DNA of 64,000 nt from Ceratopteris richardii (Eukaryota > Streptophyta > Polypodiopsida > Polypodiales > Pteridaceae), in assembly GCA_020310875.1 (NCBI GenBank), contig CM035428.1, positions 104,073,161 to 104,137,160 on the forward strand. The letters run 5' to 3'. Below the pieces are notes generated by a model. That model saw only the letters and a list, made by a program, of their open reading frames with translations. It had not been told where the DNA came from and searched no databases. Made by a program: the position numbers and the translations under genes. Every line of letters begins with the position of its first letter. Position 1 is the stretch's first letter. Below, one piece after another: positions 11,598 to 23,753 of the stretch.

Positions 11598-12670
11598 TTG
11601 AGGGGGAGCTGTTGGTGCAATTAAGCCCAAGCCTACATACTTGATCACTTCACATAAGCGTGATGTATTAGCATTACACTTGGAAAGCTTCATATGTACA
11701 ACCTCTTGTAACTTTGCTTCTAAAATTACATTTGTAAAAGGTCATTAAACCCACAAGGAGTTAGGAAGCATATAATCTCATAACTTTTGGTAGTTGACTC
11801 AAGAGAGAATCAATCATATACTTTAGGATGCACTTTATTGGTAGAGATTTGAATTTGGATTCAAATCTTAGGCTCCAACAAAAGCTATAAAAGAGGACAT
11901 GAAATGCCCACGTGTATCTCGAGGTTCACAGATCATATTCATGTATTTTCAATGAGAAGAGGAGTTCACCTCATAGCTCATTCTTTACACACTCATTGAG
12001 CAATGATTTATTTCCAATGACATTGTACTTTTACATGATTTAATGCATACATGATCATTACTTCTTACTCTCATATCTCTACCACACTTCATCATAACAA
12101 TGAATTTGTCTAAGCTGGTTCTCACTTTATAGTGGATCATTTCTCATGATTTAAAGAATGATATCTTCAGCATACTGTTTACTTTAAAGCTATAGAGTTT
12201 CATTAATAATGCTTCACGTGATCGTTAGATATTAATCAATCATTGCTCAATGGTTTGTGATTGTCAAGGCCCGTAAAAGTCGGGATAGATGCTTAACTTG
12301 CTAAACATATTTCTCTGTATATAGTTTATCATTTTAGATGATTCCACTCATGCTTGGTAGTTTGTTAAGCTAATTGAAGTTCCCTAAAAACAATTTTATC
12401 AATTGCTGCTATACTCAGAGAATGGTGCAAAACTCTGAGTAGGTGTCTCAACCAAAATAGCAAGTTTTAGACCTTGGATCATATGCCAACCTATCTGTTT
12501 TGATCCTATCATTATTGCATCATCTTCCAAGCAACATATGTGATTACTTATGCTTGTTAGCTAGCTAAAGAGGCCCACAACACTCTCCAGCCATCACTTA
12601 TAGCAGGTGTGAAGCAGGTTTTAGCTACACCTACTCATCTCTTGTGAGTATCCACCATCTCCTCCAACAA
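11598..12670 (+). repeat. polypurine tract and 3' LTR of the Copia element
   Basis: The polypurine tract TTGAGGGGGAGC (11598-11609) is followed by an LTR with perfect 6-bp inverted ends, TGTTGG (11610) and CCAACA (ending 12670). A TATAAAA box lies at 11886-11892 in a sensible U3/R position. Length is about 1061 bp. The partner LTR is not in the window, so no age estimate is possible. Confidence 0.85.
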
Positions 12671-12683
12671 TGAGGACCTTGGA

Positions 12684-14336
12684 TTGCCCTCTGTGAAGAC
12701 TCCAAGAGTAAGAAAGGCACATGCAGATGATACAAGGAGAAGTGACCTAGGACCAAGAAGATCTGGGATGATGCAAAATTCAGTGCAACGATTGATGTAT
12801 GAGAGTTATATGGCTCTTCATTGTGCCTACATGACCAAGGTAATACAAGATGTTGAACCTTCTTTTTCTGAAGATGCAATTGGAAATGTAGATTGGTAAA
12901 AAGCTAAGGATGAGGAGATGGATGCACTTTGTGGAAACGAAACATGGAAGCTGGTTCAATTGCCACAAGGAAAGAAACCCATAGGCTACAAGTGGGTTTA
13001 CAAGGTAAAACACATTGCTGATGGTAGCATAAGCAGGCACAAAGCACGATTGGTAGCAAAAGGATATGCACAAACATATGGCATTGATTATGAGGAAACG
13101 TTCAGCCCTGTAGCTAAAATGTCTACTCTCAGAACGAGTGTTGCATTAGCTACAACAAACGGATGGACTTTACATCAGATGGATGTGAAGAATGCTTTCC
13201 TACATGGTGAGTTATAGGAAGAAGTATATATGGACCAGCCACAAGGATATGAAGATTCGAAGCACCTAGAATATGTTTGCAGGTTGCAAAAGGCTTTGTA
13301 TGGACTTAAGCAAGATCCTCGTGCATGGCATGCAAGGATTGCTGATTACTTAACCACCATTGGGTTTTCTATGTGTGATGCAGATCATTCATTATATACA
13401 AGGAAAGGTGATGATGGCATCACAAGTGTGGCTATTTTATGTTGATTACTTGATTGTAGGAGGTGACAAGGAAGCAAGCATTAAAGAGGTAAAGCCACTC
13501 CTTATGCAGGAATTCGACATGAAAGATCTTGGTGTGCTCCGCTACTTCTTGGGCATTGAGTTTATACATACAGAAACAAGTATATGGATGTCACAAAGGC
13601 AATATGCCTTGAATATGCTGCAAAAATATGGTATGGCTGATTGTAAGCCAATTTCTATGCCACTAAATCAAAATTTGAAGTTGGATAGTACATCAGGTGA
13701 AGCATTGGAAAATGCTACTATGTACAAGAAAATTGTTACAAGGCCTGATCTAAGCTACAATGTTAGACTTGAAAGTCAATTTATGCAGGTTCCCAGGAAG
13801 CCACATTTACATGCTTTGAGGTGCACTCTACATTATGTGAGTGCTACTTTGAATTATGCATTGTTTTATGAAGCTGGTGTAGATTTGCAGGTTCATCGAT
13901 ACACCGATGCAGATTGGGCTGGTAGCATTCCAAATAGAAGGTCTACTAGTGGTTTTCTATTCTCACTTGGGAGTGCAGCTATTACATGGAACAATAAGAA
14001 GCAACCCATTGTTGTGTTGTCAATTACAGAGGTTGAGTATAGAGGTGCTGCAATGGCAGCATGTGAGGCATCATGGCTAGAGATGCTACTTGCAGATTTT
14101 GGTATGGAAGTGCAAAAGCCTATCACCATCTATTGTGATAATCTTAGCAGCATATAGTTAGCACCAAATCATGTTTTCCATGCTAGAACAAAGCATATTG
14201 AGGTACATTATCATTTCATCAGAGAGAAGGTATTAGCAGGTGATATTGATCTTGTCTATGTGAGAACATATGAGCAGGTTGCTGATATTTTCACTAACGC
14301 ACTTGGAGTAGAGAACCTGAAGAAGTTTTGAAAGAT
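12684..14336 (+). pseudogene. Copia RT and RNase H of the second element
   Basis: The linker is followed by the RT opening segment ([16 protein letters not shown]) near 12945, [12 protein letters not shown] near 13090, [13 protein letters not shown] near 13180, ALYGLKQDPRAWHA near 13290 and DLGVLRYFLGIEF near 13520. RNase H has TDADWAGS near 13905 and TKHIEVHYHFI near 14185. The terminal segment ends at about 14336. It is broken in several places. The best open stretch is 13360-14157. Confidence 0.88.
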
Positions 14337-14363
14337 TCTTGGATTAGAGGATATGAAATTGAG

Positions 14364-14747
14364 CTTGAGGGGGAGTGTTGAGATATCAAGCTCAACATGT
14401 GATGATCCAAGATGATACGTATTAGTTTTTCATTTCTCTGACATTTATAGTGGTCAAGCCGGTATATGTTAGGATACTTCATTGAGATTTACTAATTTAT
14501 CTACTGAGAGTGATGGCACATTTGCTTCTTGCTAGCTCACTCATTTGTGGACATTAGGATTTCCCTCATGTAATTTTCTTTATATATGGCACTTGTTGTA
14601 TTTTTTTTAGGTCATTCTTGTACATTCCTTTTATGTAATTGAAGAAGAAGAAGAAGATCATTCTTCCTTGCCTCAATTCGTATGTGTGCTTCTCTTTGAT
14701 TGTGAGAGTGTGTGTGAGCTCTCTTCCTTATCTCCTTCCTCATGACA
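14364..14747 (+). repeat. polypurine tract and 3' LTR of the second Copia element
   Basis: CTTGAGGGGGAG (14364-14375) precedes TGTTGAGATATC at 14376. A TATATATGG box lies at 14581. The 3' edge is placed at CATGACA (14747) by CA end and typical length, but this is not confirmed because no partner LTR is in view. Confidence 0.7.
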
Positions 14748-14775
14748 GTTGGAAGGGGTTGTAAAGCATATGTCC

Positions 14776-15900
14776 TGTTGAGAAAATGTGTTTTCTTGTA
14801 TCTGGATGGGATAAAGTGTATTTTTCCACTATGTATGGCTAAAATGACAAAATTTGAAAAAAGTTAGTTTTTTGGGAAGCATAGTTATGGATTTGATGAT
14901 GTTTACTTTTGGAGTGTTAGACGACCGCCGAATAAGGACAAATGTACTAGGACATCCGTCTTAAATGTAAAAGAACCTTTCGGGAAACGCGCAGGTAACT
15001 AAAGATTCGCGCACCCTTGTAAAAAAATCTTCTATATAAGGCAATGCAAAAAGAGTGGCAGAGAGCCAGTTTTTGGGGAATTGTAGGCGTACTGTTTGAA
15101 GTATGTATGTCATTTAGAAGAGTGAACTCTACTCTGTTCTGTTTTGTTCTGTTCTGTTCTATGCTCTGCCTAGTCATTTACTCGCACCATAGTGCAGAGT
15201 TACGAATTGGGAATCTTGTGTTACGAACCTGTTAGTTAATGGTTGAGCGTGTCTCTGAGTGTTATTGAGTTGCAGTGTGTTGTTTGTCACTTAGTATGCG
15301 GAACGAGGAATTGTGGAAGTAGCCCAGGACTGTTCGCGTGTTAACATTTTTTGTAAGTGACCAAGTTCGATGCAGTAGTCTACGTTCACTGTTGACTCCG
15401 ATCATAGGAAGACTAGCATCTGTAATGGTTGGAGTGCGAATAGAATATTGTTAAGTCTGTAACGAATCGAGTGTTGTCAGGAAGTTTGTTGCTCGAGGTT
15501 GGCATACGATGAGTTGCATAACTTCAGGGTATATATATGTGTTTGTTATACCGGTCTGTTCTGAAGAAGTACGTATTAGATGATCTTCGAAGTAGAGTAT
15601 TTTATTGGACACAAGTCACCGAATTACTGCTCAGATCACTATAGCAGGATTAGTTTGGGAATTCTAACTCCAGTACATCGAACAGTCATCAGTTGCTCAG
15701 AGTCGCGCACTGAGCTAGGACGCGAAGAGTAATTTTGATTGTGTAATGAGTTGGGAAAATAGCACAGGGCCTCTGTCTAACAGACCCCTACCACTCCCAA
15801 GGACCCACGTGGCTAAGAGGTAACTTAATGTTAGGAAAGATTCGGAACGTCTGAACTTGAAAGTGTTTTGAGTCTGAAGTCGGAAGTTTAACGACTAACA
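14776..15900 (+). repeat. 5' LTR of Gypsy-T
   Basis: Starts TGTTGAG and ends CTAACA just before the primer site, giving TGTT/AACA ends. A TATATAA box lies near 15033 (CTTCTATATAAGG), placing transcription start near 15065. There is no ORF of note. Length is about 1125 bp. The left edge is the less certain one because no second LTR is available to compare. Confidence 0.75.
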
Positions 15901-15902
15901 TT

Positions 15903-15920
15903 TGGTGCCGTCTGTGGGAA
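15903..15920 (+). other. primer binding site of Gypsy-T
   Basis: TGGTGCCGTCTGTGGGAA lies 2 bp after the LTR. It has the TGG start required to pair with a tRNA CCA end. It differs from both the tRNA-Asp site of Gypsy-A and the initiator-Met site of Copia-B. I do not assign the tRNA. Confidence 0.75.
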
Positions 15921-16076
15921 AGTGGCACCAGATTGCCAGTTACTTGTGAGAAAGTAGCATTAGAGTGCCAGCTGTTTGTTAGAATCAAACATCACGTTTA
16001 TCGTTCGATTGACTGACAGTAGCAACAGAGCCAGATTGTTGCAAACTACTCGAATAGTGTTACGACGCAATGATAC

Positions 16077-17879
16077 ATGCCGGTTACGCGGTCTGGCGAA
16101 ACGTATCCTAAGAACCATAAGGCTAGAGCATGTAAAGTGCTAAAGACAAACCTAGTAGAAGAAGGTATAACGCGGTCTGACCCAGTGGTCAAGCAAGTTA
16201 AGGACGTTAGAATTAATTCCGGTCATATTCCGGTGGAACGATCAACACCTTTGGTACATTCTGGTGTCACTTCGACCCAGCCTATCAAAGATATAGTAAA
16301 TCCAGAATTTACCAAGACGCCGCTGGAAACCAGTTTAACAATTTTGGATAAAGATTCAGGGTTATCCACGATCAGAAATACTCTAGGAAAAGAAATCGGT
16401 AAAAGCGGAAAAACACTGCATTCTGGCACAATTTCAGTTCATTCCGGTGATATTCCGATGATAGAAACACCAACTGTCGGCCAAGGCTTAGCATTTTTTG
16501 CGGAATCCTCAGCCCGACCAGCGTGCTTGGAAGAAAGATTTCGGATATTGGATATCCAGAAGGAAGGAAAACTGTTCGAAGAAGAAATCCGAAGCATTCT
16601 AAGTAAAAACAGCACACCGGAAGGCACACCATCCGGCGATACAAGCTCCGATAGTTCATCCAATCAACTTCCAGATATAGAAGGAGGGCCTAATATACTC
16701 ACAATGAACGGACAACAACAGCAACAACAGTTATGTCAGCCAAGGCCGCCTCCAACAGGAGTAACATACACGAAATTTGGTGGATTCCCAGGAGATGATC
16801 CGGACGCTCACGTATGCACTTTCGAAATAAGTTGTGCAGTTCTTAACCATCCACCGGATCAAGCATATAAGGCCATTGTTTTTCAATCTACACTGGTCAA
16901 CGAAGCAGCTAGATGGCTAACGGAATACGATATTAATCATTTCGGTACCTATGACGCAGTACGAGATGCCTTTCTACAACGATTTAGGCTAAAGAAGAAT
17001 CCCGCCGAAATCTTTGATTATTTACAAAACAACCGACAAAAGGTAAATCAGACTGTCCAGGAATATGCTACACTGTTTAGAACACCCTTGCGGCAGATAC
17101 CATAGGCCCATGCTAACTTACCGGATGATGTCATCACTCAGTGGTTCATCAATGGCTTAACCCCACAATTGAAACAGGTCATGATCATAAGATGTGTCGG
17201 AGCTATGACGCTGGATGCAGTCATTGCCATGGCTTTGCAATTGGAATCCAAAATCGGTGGATTTACAGAAGATCTAGAGTGGTTAAAAACGAACAAAACT
17301 ATGACTGAAGAAATGATCAGACAAGTGTACTGCGTCACATGCAAAAATTCAGGTCATACTAGTGCCAATTGTGCACTAAATCAAACGTTCTGCGCTATCT
17401 GCAACACTGCCGGACACACCACCGGAAACTGTGTCTACAATGCCAGAATACAGGGAACAGCAACGGTCAATGCTGTTATTCAAGAACATGGACAGCCAGC
17501 AAATCACTATGTACCTCCGCAATTGAGAAACAATCAACCACAAGGATATCGGAACTACCGAGGACAGAGGAACAACAATTATAATGCGAACCGCTGGCAG
17601 AACGGACCACCACCGGAAAATCCCAATCTACCACCACCCCGCTGTCATTTTTGTGGCGAATTCAGACACATTAGAAGATTTTGCAAAGATGCAGCTGAGT
17701 ATGATCAAAGGAAGAAGGAGCCAGAAAACCCAATGGCCAACATGGTACAAATCACACCGGTAGAAACACAGACTGCTACAGTCCAGACCCGATCTGGTAA
17801 ACAACTACAGTCGGCAGCAGAAATATTCGAACCTGGGATACAAGAACAGCATAGGATGTATAATCAAGCTAGTCACTAA
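16077..17879 (+). pseudogene. gag of Gypsy-T
   Basis: The N-terminal MPVTRSGETYP start is followed by a Ser/Thr-rich region with a repeated HSG motif (near 16255, 16420 and 16437). A short Gln run near 16710 comes next, then a capsid-like domain (FGGFPGDDPDAH to NQTVQEYATLF, about 16775-17080). Three CCHC knuckles follow: CVTCKNSGHTSANC near 17333, CAICNTAGHTTGNC near 17393 and CHFCGEFRHIRRFC near 17643. It forms the particle and binds the RNA. It is close to whole but broken. Confidence 0.87.
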
Positions 17880-17897
17880 ACCGCAACAGAACCACCA

Positions 17898-18700
17898 GTG
17901 TTTCCAGAACCCATTCCGGTGACCCAGGCTTCATCGACAAAGGAAGGAACACGACAAAAGGAAGCAGCAGCGGAGCCATCATCAGCAGTAGACATAACAG
18001 CAGATACTTCTGCATCAGTAGAGACCTCAAGTTCAAAGGAGCAGAACAACCAATCTCAACAGGCCTGGGAAATTTTATCCAAGGCATCTATCACCCTACC
18101 TCTAGGCCAACTACTGGCATTGGTATCGGGGATTCGACAACAGTTCCAGCAACAGTTCAGTCCGGTACCTTCTTGTATTCCGACAACAGCAGCAGTGCAA
18201 TCGGAACCTGATTCTACGGTTGATCATTCAGTTCCCTTGATTACAGTATGGTATAAGAATCATAAAATCACGCAGGTATTGATTGATGGAGGCTCTGGTG
18301 TTAACATTGCGACTATAGCCTTATGCAATAGGTTAGGATGGACCGAAATCGAACCAGTTCAATTTTTCGTCAGAATGGCAGATCAATCTAGAGTCCATCC
18401 CGTAGGACTTGTGCGAAATGTACCCATTACTTTACAAGGTACGACCTTCAAGATGAACTTTGTTATACTAGATCTGCCGGAATCCACTTTGGATTACAAC
18501 CTTCTTTTCGGCTGACCTTGGCTGAAGCATGCGAAGGTAATACAGGACTGGCCTGCACAAGAGCTTACGTTCAAGGATGCCAACCGTAGATATGTGGTAA
18601 AATTAGATGCTATACAACCTTGCAAACTTCACGCCAGACCATATTTTGCTGAACCAGTCCACATGTTAGATGGACTATCAGATGATGAAGAATAGGAATT
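17898..18700 (+). pseudogene. retropepsin of Gypsy-T
   Basis: A Ser/Glu/Gln-rich linker is followed by an aspartic protease. VLIDGGSGVNIATIAL (near 18275) holds the catalytic Asp in the DGGSG variant common in Tat-like plant elements. The DYNLLFG strand near 18495 is the counterpart of the ILGRPFL motif. It lies in the standard place between gag and RT. It is a fossil. Confidence 0.82.
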
Positions 18701-18722
18701 TCTGAAGAATAACGCTGATTTA

Positions 18723-20813
18723 ATGACCTTAGGGACTGTTGATCTACAGTCCGTGATAGATAACTGGAGCACTTCAGCTTGTACAATTGTACCGATCACC
18801 GAAAAAACTAAGCAGGAAGATACTGTCTCAACACATGACGATGAATTACAATCGCTGTTCGAGTCAACAGATGATACAGAGAAACCGCAACAGTTTTATG
18901 TCCCCGAAGACCAGTTGACCACGTACAATCTAGGAGACAAAGATCATCCACGACCTGTAAAGATAAGGCAAAACTTACCGGAATCATTTAAAGCCGACTT
19001 GATTCGACTACTTTGTGAATTCTCAGACGTCTTTGCATGGGATTACAAAGACATGAAAGGATTAGATCCGCGCATCTATCAGCATAGAGTCATGTTGAAG
19101 CCTGAAGCTAAACCGAATAAGCAGCCTAGCTACCGGATGAATCCCAATTATGCATCACAGGTAAAAGCCGAACTTGATAGATTATTAAAGGTCGGATTCA
19201 TCGTACCAGTAGAACATGCTGAATGGATTTCACCAATTGTGATCGTGCCAAAGAAAAATAAGCAACTGCGAATCTGTGTAGACTACCGGAAATTAAACGC
19301 AGCAACAGTACCGGATCCTTTCCCGATCCCCTTTCTGGATACCATGCTTGATAAGGTAGCAGGTCACAAAATGTATTCATTCTTAGACGGATACAGTGGT
19401 TACAATCAGGTTAGAATGGCTGAAGAGGATATACCAAAAACTGCCTTCATTACCAATTGGGGTGTCTTTGCTTATACGGTAATGTGGTTTGGATTAAGAA
19501 ATGCACCAAGCACCTTTCAGCGATGTATGCAGGAGATTTTCTCTCCTTATCTCACTTCGTTTATGCAAGTATATCTCGATGACTTCTCGATTTTTGGGAA
19601 GATGATGGCACATTTGCTTCATCTACGATGCTGTTTTCAAAAGTGCCGAGAGTACAGACTCTGCCTTAACCCAAGCAAATTCGTGTTTGCCGTTTCGTGT
19701 GGCAAACTACTTGGTCATATTGTATCTGCCCAAGGTATCCAAGTAGACCCAGATAAGATTTCGGCAATTTTAGAAGCCCCAGTACCCGCTACTCCAAAAG
19801 AAGTAATGCGTTTCATGGGTCAAGTACGGTGGCATGGCAGACACCTACGGTGGCTTGCTCATCTGGCTGTACCACTGAACAAACTAATCACCAAAACTCC
19901 CCGACAGTTCGAATGGACTCAAGAATGCCAAACCACATTTGATCGACTCAAGTATTTATTGACGCAGGCACCAATCTTACAACCACCGGACTGGGACAAT
20001 CCGTTCCATGTTTTTGTCGACGCTTCAGATATTGCGATCGGCAGTATTCTGATGCAGCAAACAAATAAGTGGTTTCGCCCTGTTTATTATGCCAGCAGAA
20101 GGCTTGCACCTGCAGAAAAGAACTATTCTACCACCGACAGAGAATGTCTAGGATTAATTTACTCCATCAAAAAATTTCGACACTATCTACTAGGCCAAAA
20201 ATTCACCTTTCATGTGGATCATGCTGCCCTCATCTATCTAGTAAGACAGCAGCATTTAGGCGGACGATTAGCACGATGGGTGCTACTCTTGCAAGAATTC
20301 GATTATGAAGTCATTCACCGACCCGGAAATGCACATGCCTTAGCAGATTTCTTATCTCGTCTAGATTCCGGTGAAGCTCCGGTAGGCATAGATGACACGA
20401 CACCCGCGATTTATGTGTCAGAACCAATTAATGAAGATTCTGCAGACCCACCTATCCGATTTTCATATTATGATCAGATCTTGACCTTTCTTACTGAAGG
20501 TTGCCTTCCATCTCAGACTTCTAGAGCAGTACGCAGGAAAATTGCAGTTTTTAGCCGCCGATTTTGGTTAATTGCTGGAGAATTATATTATGTAGATCAC
20601 ACCGGAATCCTACTTCGCTGTATTCCACCGCATGAAGTTAATTCAGTTATTACTCTGGCCCACTCAATTCCTTCCGGTGGTCATTTTGCAATAGATTTGA
20701 CTCACCGGAAAATTCTGCAAGGAGGTCTCTGGTGGCCAACGATGTACAGAGATGTATCCCAATTTGTCAAACACTGTGATAACTGTCAAAGGTCTGGGCA
20801 ACCACTGCAATGA
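18723..20813 (+). pseudogene. RT, RNase H and HHCC module of Gypsy-T
   Basis: A long open stretch of 696 codons. RT spans about 19100-19760, with the palm motif YLDDF near 19575 and GHIVSAQG near 19715. RNase H spans about 19990-20370 (HVFVDASDIAIGSIL, then TDRECLGLIYSIKKFRHYL, then HADFLSR-like LADFLSR). A single HHCC integrase zinc module lies at about 20655-20795 and ends CDNCQR. This single module is the normal arrangement and contrasts with the two modules in Gypsy-A. It is the best preserved pol in the window. Confidence 0.92.
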
Positions 20814-20825
20814 CACTTCTTTCCC

Positions 20826-21500
20826 TTGCAGCCAGTCATGCCATTAGAACCATTTCAGAAATGGGGATTAGATTTTGTCGGTCCAATCACACCTCCAGCA
20901 GTCTTCAGTAACAATAGATACATACTAACCTGTACAGACTATGCAACGAGATGGGCAAAAGCTTGGGCTTTACGGTCTGCTACAGCGGTGGCAGTAGCAA
21001 AATGTCTACTAAATGATGTCTTCCCATGATTTGGCTTACCACTCGAATTGGTGACAGATCAAGGTACTCACTTCGTAAATCAATTAATGAAAGTACTCAC
21101 CCAATCATTCCAGGTGACGCACAAACTCAGCTCTCCGTATTAACCTCGTGCCAACGGTTTGGCCGAAAGTACAAACAAATCACTATTAAATATCCTCCGA
21201 AAACTGATCATGGAAGCACCGGAAAGATGGGATCAACTACTACCTGTAGTATTATGGGCATACCGAACTACATATAAGGTAACAACAGGCTTGACACCTT
21301 TCAAACTAGCTTATGGCTTAGAAGCAATAGCACCCATGGAAGTAGTCATCCCAAGTCTGCATGTAGCAATCACTCAGAAGATGCTACCGGAAGATTCGCT
21401 GACAGCACGAATGGACGCACTCAGAGAACTTGATGAGCACCGATGGCTCAGCTTTTTAACCATGCGCGAAGTACAACTAAGGCAAGCCAAGACACACGAA
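20826..21500 (+). pseudogene. integrase core of Gypsy-T
   Basis: Continues directly after the HHCC module: KWGLDFVGPITPP near 20860, CTDYATRWAKAW near 20935, and the AYRTTYKVTTGLTPFKLAYG segment near 21260-21320. The catalytic D,D-35-E core is recognisable in parts. The similarity stops near 21500 and no 3' LTR follows. It is broken in a few places. Confidence 0.85.
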
Positions 21501-21541
21501 GGCCAACTTCCTCCTAAAAACCATAACTATTTGACGACTAA

Positions 21542-21913
21542 CAGGAGGAAGTTTGAAAATTATACTTTTTCTAAAAGAAACTTTAAAAAATGAGTTCAAA
21601 AAAGTGACTTTTGACATATATATTAAAAAATGGGCCCTTTTTATTAAATATACATTGAAAATGAGACTTTAAAAAAAATCATTTTTATATTCAAATACAT
21701 GAGTTTGATGATATGGAAAGTAGAATATCTTGCTCTCTCTCCCTAGAAGAAGAAAGAGAGAAGCCTAGTAAAGCCTAAAAAAAAGCCTACTCTAGAATAC
21801 TAGAAAGTGCCTTATTAAATGCATTTGTCCCCTTAAACAAGAACAGAATTAAGCTTAATCCCTAAAAATTAGGGATTCTTACAAGACCCATGTAGGGTTC
21901 ATTTTCTTCCCTA
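21542..21913 (+). other. spacer with no recognised feature
   Basis: AT-rich sequence between Gypsy-T and the next Copia coding region. It contains A-runs and short TTTAAAA-type stretches near 21560-21690. I see no LTR ends, primer site or coding sequence. It may be degraded gag of the following Copia or old flanking DNA. Confidence 0.5.
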
Positions 21914-22996
21914 ATGATGGCTTATGATCTCATCATGGATGTACAAACTCCAGACTTCAAGATCTTTCTTGGACAACTCTTCAATCAAGAGGCCAACAAT
22001 AGCATAAAGGAAGGTAACTCCTATCATGGTAATTCAACCACTACTCCATATGTAGATAAGAAGGACAAGAAATTGAAAGGCAAGAAGAAGGAAGAGGATG
22101 AAAAGGAGACTTCCCAAGCCAACATTGCAAGCAAGAGCAAGTGGAAAGGGAAGAAGAAAGAACCAAAGCATGACAAAACCAGAAGTCAGAATGTTGAACC
22201 TTGTGCCTTATGTGATAATAGCAACCACAACACTCAGAATTGTTGGTTTAATGGAAAGACCCTGAAAGGAAGTGGAAGAGGTGGATATGTCAACACTAGA
22301 GGTAGAGATGGACACAACTTCAACAACAACAATAGAAGTCACAATAGAAGGGACTTCAACAATTATTCAGAAAATCAACCACATGAAGACTCATTGCTTT
22401 TAATGAATCTAATCCACAAAGAAGGTAAAGAATATGATCATTTGTTCCACATGGATTTAGGATGTCCAAACCATGTTGCAAGCAACATTGCTCTTCTATC
22501 TGACTTGGAAAGTCCAAAGCATAGACATGAAGTACAAACAGGGGATGATACTAAGCACAATGTGGAGAAGATTGGTAATTGCAAAGCTTCCAATGGCATG
22601 AAAAACATTCTGAGTAAGGTTCTGTATGTACCCACTATCACTAAAAACCTAATAAGTGTAGGCCAAATAGTTGAAAAAGGCTTGCAAGTTAGGTTCACCC
22701 AACATGGAGCTTTTGTGAAAGATCCATTTCAAGGCTTCAAGAAGATAGCCAGAGGTGAGAAGCATGGTAGGCTCTTTACTTTTGAAGTAGGAGAAACTAG
22801 GAATATAGCTCTATTCAACTTTGCGTCTCAAACCCTACATGAGCTTGAAGTGTGGCATAAGAGGCTTATTGATGTGAATGAAAGAACCTTGAAGGATATA
22901 TGCAAGGATCAAAGTGTTCTAGGGCTGCCAAACATATCAAAGCAACACATGATCAATAAATGTGATGCATGCCAGATTGGGAAGGCACAAAGATAA
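21914..22996 (+). pseudogene. Copia gag C-terminus, protease and GAG-pre-integrase
   Basis: A Lys/Glu-rich gag tail is followed by a knuckle-like segment (CALCDNSNHNTQNC near 22201), a Gly/Asn/Arg-rich RNA-binding stretch, and the protease region around HMDLGCPNHVASN near 22450. The GAG-pre-integrase zinc segment follows (ELEVWHKRLIDVNE near 22840, ending CDACQIGK). Order and motifs are those of Copia. The protease active site is altered from the usual D-S-G form. Confidence 0.85.
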
Positions 22997-23029
22997 GCAT
23001 TCAACCACAAATTCTACATACACAACAAC

Positions 23030-23753
23030 CTTTGGACTTAATACACACTAATGTGTGGGGACCAAGTCAAGACCTTCATTGGTAGGATCAAGGTATTATT
23101 TCTAATTTATTGATGAGCATAGTAGATGGACTACTCTGTACTTCAACAAAAGTAAGAATGAAGTGTTTGATTGCTTGAAAAAGTATCTAGCACATGTGGA
23201 GAACCATATAGGTAGATCACTCAAGAAGCTTAGATATGTTGGACGGGGAGAATACTTCTCCAAGGAATTTGATGATTTCTTGCAGGATAAAGGTATCAAG
23301 AGGGAAGTGACTACTAGGTTCTCTCCTCAACTAAATGGAATTGAAAAAAGAAGAAATAAGACATTGGTTGTATCAACCAGAACAATGCTTGAAGAGAAGA
23401 GGTTGCCACATTATCTATGGACAGAGCCTATTTCAACTATTCTGTATCGTGTCAATAGACTACCATCCAAATCACTTCAAGGTATGACTCCTTATGAAGC
23501 ATGGCATGGAAGAAAACCTAGTCTTGGACATTGCAAGGTGTTTGGTTTTTTAGCTTATGTTCATGTACCAACACAAATAAGAGGTAAGCTATATGAAAGG
23601 GCAACAAAGACATTGTTTATTGGGTATGACTCAACTCAAATGGGTTACATGTTCTACAATCCTTCAACCAAGCAATTCACTACAAGTAGGGATGTTGTGT
23701 TTGAAGAACACAAGTCTTGGTATGATGAATACAAACAAAAGGTAACTCTATGA
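23030..23753 (+). pseudogene. Copia integrase of the third element
   Basis: The core runs from a TNVWGPS-like segment near 23045 through FSPQLNGIEKRRNKT near 23320 and LPHYLWTEP near 23405 to the C-terminal SLQGMTPYEAWHGRKPS and TLFIGYDSTQMGY segments. It is homologous to the Copia piece at 9464-10046. It integrates the DNA copy. It is broken. Confidence 0.87.

Larger units (their letters stand above)
9464..12670 (+). mobile_element. Ty1/copia element interrupted by Gypsy-A copy 1
   Basis: The right half of a Copia element: integrase C-terminal part, RT, RNase H, polypurine tract and 3' LTR. Its left half should lie beyond the window because Gypsy-A copy 1 inserted into its integrase at 9464. 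The right LTR edge at 12670 abuts another Copia pol sequence, so this element had itself inserted there. Coding parts are mostly open, with a few breaks, which suggests a moderate age. Confidence 0.9.
12671..14747 (+). mobile_element. second Ty1/copia element, 3' part
   Basis: Starts abruptly in the Copia integrase-RT linker at the outer edge of the previous element's LTR and runs through RT and RNase H to a polypurine tract and LTR. The missing 5' part should lie left of the window, on the other side of the nested insertions. It is a different lineage from the first Copia: its product says VNAFLHGEL-type where the other says LNGWI-type, and its LTR is only about 370 bp. Confidence 0.87.
14776..21541 (+). 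mobile_element. Gypsy-T, Ty3/gypsy LTR retrotransposon
   Basis: The order is 5' LTR (14776-15900), primer site (15903), gag with three zinc knuckles, retropepsin (DGGSGVN active site), RT, RNase H, HHCC module and integrase core. No proper 3' LTR is visible: sequence past about 21541 is unlike the 5' LTR. The DGGSG protease motif and three knuckles suggest the Tat-like branch. Base composition is visibly more GC- and CpG-rich than its neighbours, with CCGG common, which suggests less deamination and a younger insertion. It has a few breaks. Confidence 0.92.

Noticed and set aside
21528-21541. Remnant of the Gypsy-T 3' LTR end (GACGACTAACA)
   Set aside because: Only about a dozen bases match the 5' LTR terminus; too short to call.
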